Positions 1 through 5,270 are shown, counted from the first letter of the stretch. The stretch is 12,576 bases of DNA from an uncultured Ruminococcus sp. (GCA_902797065.1 CADBRK010000024.1:1-12576); one strand, 5' to 3'. Translations and numbers: made by a program. The notes: generated by a model not told the origin, from the letters alone.

Positions 1-16
1 GCTTTCGCGTCCTATC

Positions 17-240
17 TTTTTACTCTCCCTCAGTCAGCATAGCTGACAGCTCCCCTTTCGGGTAATGCCGTAAACTTAAGATTAAAGAATGAATAATATT
101 GGAAAATCGCTTCGCTCTTTTATTGTATTAATATTTTTTGAAGCTATTATTTAAAGATCAGGAGCGAAGCGACTCCGATATTTTAAGTTTTAAGTCTTCA
201 GTTTTCAGTAAAATTACTTGTGACGGAGGGAGTATAAAAA
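17..240. repeat. MITE-like non-coding repeat with imperfect terminal inverted repeats
   Basis: The left end (17-36, TTTTTACTCTCCCTCAGTCA) and the reverse complement of the right end (221-240, TTTTTATACTCCCTCCGTCA) match at 17 of 20 positions. Just inside the left end is a perfect hairpin, GTCAGC-ATA-GCTGAC (33-47). A second inverted pair lies inside: TCGCTTCGCTC at 107-117 against GAGCGAAGCGA at 162-172, with flanking similarity (AATAT..GG on both arms). There is no convincing ORF. CTCCCTCAGTCAGC...GCTGACAGCTCCC is, from memory, a motif that recurs as an interspersed repeat in gut Ruminococcaceae genomes. I see no clear target-site duplication, so mobility is inferred only from the inverted ends. 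Confidence 0.55.
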
Positions 241-247
241 CAATTCT

Positions 248-291
248 GATTTTTTAAAACTGTGTTTTTTCACAGATTCAATTAAAAAATC
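248..291. repeat. AT-rich nested inverted repeat
   Basis: GATTTTTTAA (248-257) is perfectly repeated in inverse as TTAAAAAATC (282-291). Inside it sits CTGTG (260-264) / CACAG (271-275) around a T6 loop. It lies between the MITE-like repeat and the terminator of the minus-strand Cys-rich gene. It could act as a back-up terminator or simply be a cruciform-prone spacer. The arms are mostly A/T, so stability is modest. Confidence 0.35.
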
Positions 292-305
292 GTATCATAC
301 CCGAT

Positions 306-334
306 AAAAAAAGCGGCAGGGTTTCCCCTGCCGC
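306..334 (-). terminator. Rho-independent terminator of the Cys-rich peptide gene
   Basis: GCGGCAGGG (313-321) pairs perfectly with CCCTGCCGC (326-334) around a 4-nt loop. On the minus strand the hairpin is followed by seven T residues (312 down to 306). It begins 26 nt after the stop codon of the 43-aa gene at 361-492, so it is a textbook intrinsic terminator for that gene. Confidence 0.9.
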
Positions 335-360
335 AGGTTTATACGAGTGCCGAGTATTTA

Positions 361-492
361 TCAGCAGCCGCAGCCGTTGTTGCAGCCACATCCGCAGTCG
401 TTGCTGCCGCCGCAATTGCCGTTGCAGGCAATAAGAATGATTACCAAGAGAATGATCCAAGTACAGCTGTTGTTACCAAATGCGTTACACAT
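361..492 (-). CDS. Cys/Gly/Asn-rich small membrane-anchored peptide, 43 aa, function unknown
   Basis: The peptide starts MCNAFGNNSCTW, continues with a hydrophobic stretch at about residues 12-22 (WIILLVIILIA), and ends in a Cys-rich tail (about 23-43) with CG and CN pairs, closing GCGC. It holds nine cysteines in 43 residues. The start is supported by a GGGAGG ribosome binding site (506-501) 8 nt upstream, and a strong terminator lies just beyond the stop. A longer ORF in another frame over the same bases (278-460) has no such signals. Small proteins with a hydrophobic core and a Cys/Gly/Asn tail are common in Firmicutes and some are linked to spores or metal binding; that link is analogy, not something visible here. 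No function can be assigned. Confidence 0.8.
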   Translation of the reverse strand: MCNAFGNNSCTWIILLVIILIACNGNCGGSNDCGCGCNNGCGC

Positions 493-528
493 AATATGTG
501 CCTCCCGTTAATATAATATTTACAGAGC

Positions 529-542
529 CGAGATTTTTCTCG
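529..542 (-). other. Short hairpin in the leader of the Cys-rich gene
   Basis: CGAGA (529-533) and TCTCG (538-542) form a perfect 5-bp stem with a 4-nt loop. It sits 23 nt upstream of the GGGAGG site of the minus-strand gene at 361-492, within its probable 5' leader. I found no convincing sigma-A promoter for that gene between 545 and 640. The hairpin could be an operator or an mRNA 5' element. Confidence 0.3.
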
Positions 543-582
543 ACGTCTATATTACATACTATAAAAAACAGCTTGTTTTGGT

Positions 583-661
583 ACATGATTTAAAAAAAAT
601 AAAAAATTTTTTAAAAAATCTTCGGAACACTATTGACAGTCACGTGAACGTGTGATATAAT
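583..661 (+). promoter_or_regulatory. Consensus sigma-A promoter P1 with upstream A/T tract
   Basis: The -35 TTGACA (633-638) and -10 TATAAT (656-661) both match the consensus perfectly, with a 17-nt spacer. Runs of A and T at about 583-620 sit just upstream and resemble an UP element. The spacer contains CACG-TGAA-CGTG, a short dyad. The whole 29-nt promoter matches the second promoter at 839-867 at 24 of 29 positions, spacer included. It reads into a 21-codon ORF. Confidence 0.8.
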
Positions 662-691
662 CTAATCACCACAGCAAAAGGAGTGATGACA

Positions 692-757
692 ATGATACAT
701 CGTTATATGAATGAGTCATTTCTTGTCGATTACAAAGCCAAAAAGGCAGCGTTTTAA
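692..757 (+). CDS. Putative 21-aa mini-ORF downstream of P1
   Basis: ATG at 692 follows an AAAGGAG site (677-683) with 8-nt spacing, and TAA ends at 757. An in-frame ATG at 686 is too close to that site. The peptide begins MIHRYMNESF and ends KAKKAAF. It is not hydrophobic and shows no signal peptide. It lies about 25 nt downstream of the expected start point of a perfect promoter and 140 nt before the DUF1836 regulator gene. It could be a leader peptide, a small effector, or an untranslated part of an RNA. The promoter and Shine-Dalgarno support expression; nothing supports a specific function. Confidence 0.45.
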   Translation: MIHRYMNESFLVDYKAKKAAF

Positions 758-838
758 CACGCATGACTGTTGAACAAGATATTTCGCATAGGAACTTCCG
801 ATTTTTTGATAATATATGATGGTTGGTTGAACAAAAAA

Positions 839-867
839 TTGACAATCAGCTGAACGTATGGTATAAT
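839..867 (+). promoter_or_regulatory. Consensus sigma-A promoter P2 of the DUF1836 regulator
   Basis: TTGACA (839-844) and TATAAT (862-867) are separated by exactly 17 nt, a perfect sigma-A consensus. The spacer shares TGAACGT-N-TG with P1 (12 of 17 spacer bases identical), which suggests a shared operator. This promoter lies inside the N-terminal extension of the longest reading frame (from 823), so that extension should not be translated from P2. Confidence 0.85.
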
Positions 868-897
868 CATATTATCATCATAAGCGGAGGAACGACT

Positions 898-1464
898 ATG
901 ATCAAATATATACCGGGAACGGTTCTTGAATTCGACACGACAAAAAGCTCATGTGCATTTGATGTTATAAAACCTTTTTTCGCATTTACAAACGGAATTA
1001 CCCTTGCTCAGGTAAGAGAGATGACCGGTCTTGAAACCTCGACCATTCAGAACTGGGTCAAACGAGGCTGGGTGCCGTCGCCGATCAACAAGAGATACGG
1101 CAAGCGGCAGATAGTCAGGATCATGCTGATAAACAGCATAAGACGTTCAATGAAAATCGAGAACGTCATCAACCTTATGACATACATCAACGGTGATGTG
1201 GAAGACACCTCTGATGACGTCGTAAGCGACGAGATACTCTTCAATGAGTTCTGCAAGGCTGCGTATATGTGCGATACGTCACACACCTGTGACTTTGACG
1301 TAATAAAGACGATCATTTCCGAACAGGTTACACATATACCCGACCTCGACGAAACAGGAAAAACCAAGCTGCGGAAAACACTGCAGATTATGACCTTGGC
1401 GTTTCTGGCTGCACAGCTGCAGGATAAGACGGACGAAGAGTTATCTGATATTTTCCCCCTATGA
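898..1464 (+). CDS. DUF1836-family HTH regulator (MerR-like)
   Basis: The 188-aa product has an N-terminal helix-turn-helix at about residues 34-68 with the text LAQVREMTGLETSTIQNWVK followed by RGWVPSPINKRYGKRQI. That is the MerR-like winged-HTH pattern (a DNA-recognition helix, then a wing rich in P, K and R) typical of DUF1836 proteins in Firmicutes. Residues 70-188 are mostly helical and may serve dimerisation or sensing; no ligand motif is visible. The start at 898 is chosen because of the GCGGAGG site (883-889) and because P2 lies just upstream; the frame is open back to 823. It is probably a DNA-binding transcription factor. The near-identical spacers of P1 and P2 suggest it controls its own gene and the upstream mini-ORF (inference). 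Its target metabolite or stress is unknown. Confidence 0.8.
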   Translation: MIKYIPGTVLEFDTTKSSCAFDVIKPFFAFTNGITLAQVREMTGLETSTIQNWVKRGWVPSPINKRYGKRQIVRIMLINSIRRSMKIENVINLMTYINGDVEDTSDDVVSDEILFNEFCKAAYMCDTSHTCDFDVIKTIISEQVTHIPDLDETGKTKLRKTLQIMTLAFLAAQLQDKTDEELSDIFPL

Positions 1465-1472
1465 CATGAAGA

Positions 1473-1559
1473 AAGCTTCCGCCTATAAGCTATTCTCTGT
1501 CACGATAACGAGGGAATGCTTATATGGTATATGAAAATTAGTTTATTAAGGCGGAACTT
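1473..1559 (+). ncRNA. Candidate structured RNA element (two stacked helices)
   Basis: The outer helix is TTCCGCCT (1477-1484) with AGGCGGAA (1549-1556), extended by AAG (1473-1475) with CTT (1557-1559) across a 1-nt bulge. Directly stacked inside is ATAAGC (1485-1490) with GCTTAT (1518-1523), then ATTC (1492-1495) with GAAT (1514-1517), extended by three more pairs across 1496-1498 / 1511-1513. The terminal loop is 12 nt and a 25-nt single strand (1524-1548) closes the layout. No T-tract follows, so it is not a plain terminator. It lies between the DUF1836 gene and the 63-aa gene and could be a cis-regulatory leader or a processed RNA. I do not recognise it as a known riboswitch class. Confidence 0.35.
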
Positions 1560-1605
1560 CAGAGTAGTTTTCACCGCTGCATTATTTATTAAAGGATGAG
1601 AGAAT

Positions 1606-1797
1606 ATGAAAATAATGATCTGGATTTTTTTACTGATCTGCATGCTGCTTATTATGTATTCCTATTACAGAACCAAAGGCATGGATTACTCGGCAGGGCG
1701 GGGATTCTGGAAGAACAGCGATTACGCTATGAAAGAGGATAATAAAGAAGAGTTTTCCGATTATAATCCTTACAATTACGATAATCTGCGCAAATAG
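1606..1797 (+). CDS. Small single-pass membrane peptide, 63 aa, unknown function
   Basis: Residues 3-20 form one hydrophobic helix (IMIWIFLLICMLLIMYSY). A polar, Tyr/Asp/Asn-rich tail of about 40 residues follows, containing FWKNSDYAMKED and ending DNLRK. The start follows AAAGGATG (1591-1598) by 7 nt. The gene lies 141 nt after the DUF1836 stop codon and is followed 51 nt later by a strong bidirectional terminator, so it is likely the last gene of that transcription unit. The opposite-strand frame over 1630-1815 has no ribosome binding site and is rejected. I do not recognise a family. The layout suggests a membrane-bound peptide with its tail on one face; no role can be assigned. Confidence 0.65.
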   Translation: MKIMIWIFLLICMLLIMYSYYRTKGMDYSAGRGFWKNSDYAMKEDNKEEFSDYNPYNYDNLRK

Positions 1798-1848
1798 CAG
1801 ATTTTTACAACACATTTAATATAGATGTCAATACCCACTCTAAGAAGA

Positions 1849-1880
1849 CCGGAGCAATCATATTGAAATGCTCCGGCTTT
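1849..1880. terminator. Bidirectional terminator between convergent genes
   Basis: CCGGAGCA (1849-1856) pairs perfectly with TGCTCCGG (1869-1876), with a 12-nt loop. The plus strand continues CTTTGTTTT and the minus strand continues TCTTCTT, so both directions have a pyrimidine/T-rich tail. It lies 51 nt after the 63-aa gene and 7 nt after the stop codon of the minus-strand Crp/Fnr gene. Confidence 0.8.
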
Positions 1881-1883
1881 GTT

Positions 1884-2561
1884 TTACAATTCTTCTGTTT
1901 TCAGTATGAAATGATTGCGTTCAAACTCGATAAGCCCCTCGTCACGAAGCTTGCACAGCTCGTTTGAGAGTGCGCTCCTGTCTACGCACAGATATTCCGC
2001 AAGCTCCCTGCGCGAATACGGAATATGAAAATCAACGCTGTTTTTGATTTGTGATACATACGAGAGATATGCGATGATCTTGTCCCTTGTTTTTCGCTGA
2101 GCCAGGAATTCGATCTTTACATTAAGCGCCATAATACGTACCACAAGAATATTTATGAGATTCATTATAAGCCGCTCCTGCAGGTCGAATCTATCCTCAA
2201 ACGGACGGATAAATTTGTCTTTCTCCAGGCTCAGCACCCTGCACCCGTGAGGCGTCAGCGCACTGTAGGGGGCACTCTCGCTGCCTTTGAGCGTGCGCCC
2301 CAATCCGAACTCCTCTCCGCGGTTTATCTTTGTAAGTATATTGCTGTTACCCCATGCGTCCTCACGTATAAGCAGAATTTCGCCGTCGAGAAGCAGCTTC
2401 AGATTGCTCAGACTATCGCCGTATTGGTATACATAGCTTTCGCTTTTATATTCACGTATTATTCCGTTCAGAACTTGAACAATATACACAATTTCATCGC
2501 CGCTCATCTCGGAAAACAACCGTGTTTTCTTTAGTAAGGGTAAATATTCTGATAAAGACAA
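1884..2561 (-). CDS. Crp/Fnr-family transcriptional regulator
   Basis: The 225-aa product has the standard Crp layout: an N-terminal cyclic-nucleotide-binding-like beta-barrel (about 15-120, beginning LFSEMSGDE), a long dimerisation helix (about 124-156), and a C-terminal winged HTH (about 182-220) with RRELAEYLCVDRSALSNELCKL as the recognition part. The start is TTG at 2561, supported by GGAGG (2574-2570) with 8-nt spacing; no ATG competes nearby. There is no N-terminal cysteine cluster, so an iron-sulphur FNR is unlikely, and the cAMP-binding signature is weak (GEEFGLGRTL), so the ligand is unknown. A promoter and a Crp-like dyad lie directly upstream. The next minus-strand gene upstream is the dockerin amylase, but two hairpins and a separate promoter stand between them, so it is probably transcribed alone. 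It may act on carbon, redox or stress genes; no target is shown by the sequence. Confidence 0.88.
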   Translation of the reverse strand: MSLSEYLPLLKKTRLFSEMSGDEIVYIVQVLNGIIREYKSESYVYQYGDSLSNLKLLLDGEILLIREDAWGNSNILTKINRGEEFGLGRTLKGSESAPYSALTPHGCRVLSLEKDKFIRPFEDRFDLQERLIMNLINILVVRIMALNVKIEFLAQRKTRDKIIAYLSYVSQIKNSVDFHIPYSRRELAEYLCVDRSALSNELCKLRDEGLIEFERNHFILKTEEL

Positions 2562-2587
2562 TTAATTTTCCTCCAAAACTGTATTTC

Positions 2588-2601
2588 GTTGTAAAAACAA
2601 C
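2588..2601 (-). promoter_or_regulatory. Candidate Crp/Fnr operator (14-bp perfect dyad)
   Basis: GTTGT-AAAA-ACAAC is a perfect palindrome with the 5-4-5 architecture of Crp/Fnr sites (for example TTGAT-N4-ATCAA). It lies about 10-23 nt downstream of the predicted start point and upstream of the ribosome binding site of the Crp/Fnr gene. A bound protein there would block transcription, so negative autoregulation is the likely effect (inference). Confidence 0.55.
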
Positions 2602-2616
2602 TGTATTCCGTCAATT

Positions 2617-2645
2617 ATTATAGTATAATTAAACTATAAAGTCAA
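2617..2645 (-). promoter_or_regulatory. Sigma-A promoter of the Crp/Fnr gene
   Basis: On the minus strand, TTGACT (2645-2640), a 17-nt spacer and a perfect TATAAT (2622-2617) form a near-consensus promoter. The expected start near 2610 gives a leader of about 48 nt containing the dyad at 2588-2601 and the GGAGG site. Confidence 0.8.
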
Positions 2646-2710
2646 TATCTAATACAGATTACAAGAACATTCACATAAAAAGCAACCCTTCAAAACTATT
2701 TAGCGCAAGG

Positions 2711-2748
2711 CGATCCCCGCATTCATAAAGTGCGGGGATCGTCTTTTT
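2711..2748 (+). terminator. Strong plus-oriented terminator without an evident gene
   Basis: CGATCCCCGCA (2711-2721) pairs perfectly with TGCGGGGATCG (2731-2741) around a 9-nt loop and is followed by TCTTTTT (2742-2748). The T-tract exists only on the plus strand. Both neighbouring genes are on the minus strand, so it has no obvious plus-strand client. It may end a small RNA starting between 2562 and 2700 (there is a TATAAT at 2624-2629 but no good -35), or guard against readthrough. Confidence 0.75.
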
Positions 2749-2765
2749 GAATAAACGTCAAGAAA

Positions 2766-2792
2766 CGGGACAGAGAATAGCTCTCTGTCCCG
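2766..2792 (-). terminator. Probable terminator of the alpha-amylase gene
   Basis: CGGGACAGAG (2766-2775) pairs perfectly with CTCTGTCCCG (2783-2792), with a 7-nt loop. On the minus strand it lies 30 nt after the amylase stop codon and is followed by TTTCTTGACGTTTATT, a weak T-rich tail. The stem is strong but the T-tract is broken, so it may also serve to protect the 3' end of the mRNA. Confidence 0.65.
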
Positions 2793-2822
2793 CCTGAAAT
2801 TGTATATAGGAGTTATATAGGA

Positions 2823-4949
2823 TCAAACTGCTTTTTTAACTGTCTTTCCTATAGTATCCGAAGGATAACCTACGTCAAATCTCTGGATACCGAGCGAATC
2901 GGCTGCGGTGATCTGACCGTTGCCGTCAATATCGCCTGCCGCAAAAGCTTTACCTGTAAGGTCTGCTTTCTTAACTGCTGATTTCAGCGTTATAGAAGCG
3001 TCTCTGAGGTTTACTTTGTTGTCGCTGTTAGCGTCACCCATGAGTACGTCAACTTCTTTGGGTGTATCTGTCGATGTGCCTGTGTCTGTCGATGTACCCG
3101 AATCGGTGTTTACAGCTGTATCGGAAGGTTTGTCGCTTTCGGTCGTTGTCTGCTTATTGTCATCTGTGTCAACCCATGAATTTCCTGCGCCGAACACCTT
3201 TGACTTACCGCCTATTTCCAGACCCGGATCCTGGTCTGCGGGGTAACGGTTCGATGTATTCTCTGCGCCGTCACTAAACATTGCGAAGCCGTTCTTGTAT
3301 GCGTCCGCATTGTACTTGTACAATCCCGTTGCGGAGTCTTTTTCAAGCTTAACACCGGGCCACTTTGCATTTTCGCCCGAAGGAGTCATGTAGATGTAGC
3401 AGTAAACGCTTGACCAGTTGTAAGCGGAGTTATCAAAGTAGATATTAACGCTGCCGCCTGAAACGCTTGTGCTTGTGTCCTGACTTGTGCTTGTGCTTGT
3501 GTCCTGACTTGTGCTTGTGTCCTGACTTGTGCTTGTATCGGGTTCGCTGCCCTCATAGAGAACTGCTATACCGCTGTCGCCTACATTACCGGAGATCGTG
3601 TCTGCAGTAACCGTGAACTCGTTGCCGGAAACATGGTCTTTATACTGACCGGGCTTAGCATATGAGCCGCCGTTCGGAACAGATACCTGACCGCCGCCCG
3701 TAGCCTTAACGATAACTGCGCCGCCGCCCTTACGTGTGATAGAAGCACATTCGCCTGTCGATGTGTAGTAATCTGCCTGGCCTACACTTACGTTCTTAAA
3801 CTTGTTGACCTCAGCTACAGCCGCAGACTGGAATGCCGTGCTGCCCTTCTGGCCTATCTTGATATCATCTTTTCTTGTTGAGCCGGGACGTGAGAAGTAG
3901 AGAGCGGGGATACCGTTACGTGTAGCTACGATAGCATACGCGCGGTCGATCTGCTCCTGAGAAGCCCACCATGAATAACCCCAATCGTCGTTGTTGCACC
4001 AGTTATCGTGAGACTCTGCCCAGTATACGAGCTTGTTTGCGGGGAGATTTGTGTCTGTTTCGGATCCGAGGTTTGCATAACCGCCGATGCATTTTCCGCT
4101 GCCTATGTCGTTACGAGTATCCATACCGTACTGGCTGTCCGTAACGCCGATATACTGAGTATATTCTCTGTAGCAGTTCTTTGCTGCTTCATCAAATACG
4201 CCCGGGTTGTTAAGGATCTCACCGTAGTGATACATACCCTGAGAAGTAACTACCTTCCAGAAGTCGCAGCCCTCCGAGGGAAGTCCGATATGCTTTGCTG
4301 CGTCCCAACGGATACCTGCAACGCCCATGTTCTGGAGTTCTTTTGTATATCCGAGAACGATCTGCTGTACCTCAGGATGTTCGGAGTTGATGTCTGCCAT
4401 ACCGATGTCGCCGTGTGTAACGGAATATCTGTCGCCGTCTTTTGCGCTTCCGATATTTTCATGCCAGTAGTCGCCGTGGTTGTTCCTGTTCATGTTTTCG
4501 GCAACACCCGTACCGTCGCCTCTGAGGTGGTTTGCAACAACGTCAACGATTACTTTGATGTTGTACTGCTTTGCGGCATTGATCATGTTCTGGAGGTCTT
4601 CTTTCGTGCCGAGACCGTTGCTGCCAACGTAAAAGCCTGTAGGCTGATAGAGCCACCACCATGTGTCCGAACCGTCCGGCTGTGCGGGAGAAGTCTGTAC
4701 AGATGTAAAGCCTGCTGCTGCAATGTTGGGCATTTCCTGTGCAATATCGTTGTATTTCCAGTCGAAGCAGTGCAGAATGTTACCGTCAACGATATTTGCT
4801 GCTGCGCCCGTTGTCGGCATGTTTTCCGTAGATGCTGCCGTTACAGGTGTGGTCACGGTCTGCGCGGAAGCCGTGTTCTGTGTGAGAACTATGCCTGTTG
4901 TGAGCATTGATGCGGCAAGAATTGCGCACATCGTTCTTTTTAGATTCAT
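2823..4949 (-). CDS. Secreted GH13 alpha-amylase with starch-binding-like module and type I dockerin
   Basis: The 708-aa protein hydrolyses alpha-1,4 links of starch outside the cell. Residues 1-29 form a signal peptide (cleavage probable after ASA at 27-29). The GH13 catalytic domain (about 52-400) shows region I DVVANH (136-141), region II GIRWDAAKH (212-220, nucleophile Asp216), the general acid Glu244 in HYGEIL, and region IV AESHDN (311-316, Asp315). A C-terminal beta domain runs to about 467. A Ser/Thr/Gln/Asp linker follows (470-497), then a carbohydrate-binding module resembling CBM26 (about 500-594), a second Thr/Ser linker (597-630), and a type I dockerin (636-692) with two calcium loops, starting GDANSDNKVN and GDIDGNGQIT. 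The dockerin should dock the enzyme onto a cohesin scaffoldin, as in amylosomes or cellulosomes; no cohesin gene is in this window. The start is fixed by AAGGAGG (4964-4958), 8 nt upstream. It has its own promoter and appears monocistronic. The CBM family is my best match, not certain. Confidence 0.96.
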   Translation of the reverse strand: MNLKRTMCAILAASMLTTGIVLTQNTASAQTVTTPVTAASTENMPTTGAAANIVDGNILHCFDWKYNDIAQEMPNIAAAGFTSVQTSPAQPDGSDTWWWLYQPTGFYVGSNGLGTKEDLQNMINAAKQYNIKVIVDVVANHLRGDGTGVAENMNRNNHGDYWHENIGSAKDGDRYSVTHGDIGMADINSEHPEVQQIVLGYTKELQNMGVAGIRWDAAKHIGLPSEGCDFWKVVTSQGMYHYGEILNNPGVFDEAAKNCYREYTQYIGVTDSQYGMDTRNDIGSGKCIGGYANLGSETDTNLPANKLVYWAESHDNWCNNDDWGYSWWASQEQIDRAYAIVATRNGIPALYFSRPGSTRKDDIKIGQKGSTAFQSAAVAEVNKFKNVSVGQADYYTSTGECASITRKGGGAVIVKATGGGQVSVPNGGSYAKPGQYKDHVSGNEFTVTADTISGNVGDSGIAVLYEGSEPDTSTSQDTSTSQDTSTSTSQDTSTSVSGGSVNIYFDNSAYNWSSVYCYIYMTPSGENAKWPGVKLEKDSATGLYKYNADAYKNGFAMFSDGAENTSNRYPADQDPGLEIGGKSKVFGAGNSWVDTDDNKQTTTESDKPSDTAVNTDSGTSTDTGTSTDTPKEVDVLMGDANSDNKVNLRDASITLKSAVKKADLTGKAFAAGDIDGNGQITAADSLGIQRFDVGYPSDTIGKTVKKAV
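3465..3537 (-). repeat. 18-bp tandem repeats in the amylase linker
   Basis: About four copies of an 18-nt unit (plus strand ACTTGTGCTTGTGTCCTG, some with an extra 6-nt insertion) encode the hexapeptide DTSTSQ several times at residues 471-494 of the amylase. The units are almost identical in DNA, so copy number may vary by slippage while staying in frame. The encoded stretch is a flexible spacer between catalytic and binding modules. Confidence 0.8.
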
Positions 4950-5017
4950 TGTTTATTCCTCCTTGTAATTATAGTTAGATGGTTAGATATACGACCGTTG
5001 AGTATAGGAATAATGCA

Positions 5018-5038
5018 CTAATTTTTCCGCTGTATCAT
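5018..5038 (-). CDS. Possible 6-codon upstream ORF in the amylase leader
   Basis: Within the predicted amylase leader, AGGAG (5047-5043) precedes an ATG (5038-5036) by 4 nt, and the frame reads MIQRKN before TAG. It ends 69 nt before the amylase start. Spacing is short and the ORF is tiny, so chance is a real alternative; it could be a regulatory leader ORF. Confidence 0.15.
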   Translation of the reverse strand: MIQRKN

Positions 5039-5132
5039 ATAACTCCTGCACAAATTCAAAAAGTAAGAATTTCTCAAAAACAAAAACCAATGTATAAAAT
5101 TATTGTATATTATTCCATACCCTTTCAATATT

Positions 5133-5161
5133 ATTATAAGGTTTTCTTTTGTCAATGTCAA
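5133..5161 (-). promoter_or_regulatory. Perfect consensus promoter of the alpha-amylase
   Basis: On the minus strand, TTGACA (5161-5156), a 17-nt spacer and TATAAT (5138-5133) match the sigma-A consensus exactly. A start near 5126 would give a leader of about 175 nt before the amylase ATG, much longer than needed for a ribosome binding site. I saw no clear cre site or riboswitch in that leader. A promoter this strong usually needs a repressor or leader control, neither of which is identified. Confidence 0.8.
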
Positions 5162-5219
5162 GATATATACACATTATTTTACGTTGTTTTAAAAAAATTG
5201 AGATATGGTAATTTTTATG

Positions 5220-5249
5220 TTTACAAAGACGGCTTCGGTATGATACAAT
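5220..5249 (+). promoter_or_regulatory. Probable promoter of the DUF951-prfA operon
   Basis: TTTACA (5220-5225) and TACAAT (5244-5249) are separated by 18 nt (or TTACAA with 17 nt). Each hexamer is close to the sigma-A consensus. It lies about 70 nt before the DUF951 start and diverges from the amylase promoter at 5133-5161, with about 58 bp between the two -35 boxes. Confidence 0.6.
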
Positions 5250-5270
5250 ATATTGATAAAAGTATCCTAT

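Noticed and set aside
795..817. Terminator for the mini-ORF transcript (GGAA-C-TTCC followed by T6)
   Set aside because: The stem is only four pairs with a 1-nt loop, which cannot form; the T-run alone is not enough.
823..897. 25-residue N-terminal extension of the DUF1836 gene
   Set aside because: The perfect promoter P2 (839-867) lies inside it, and ATG 898 has a good GCGGAGG site.
1473..1559. tRNA or known riboswitch
   Set aside because: The helices do not fold as a cloverleaf, and I could not match conserved cores of riboswitch classes that I know.
3465..3537. CRISPR-like array
   Set aside because: The repeats are contiguous, without spacers, and encode an in-frame Ser/Thr linker of the amylase.
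4008..4910. 300-codon open frame on the plus strand
   Set aside because: It is antisense to the alpha-amylase catalytic domain, Cys/Val-rich, with no start signals.
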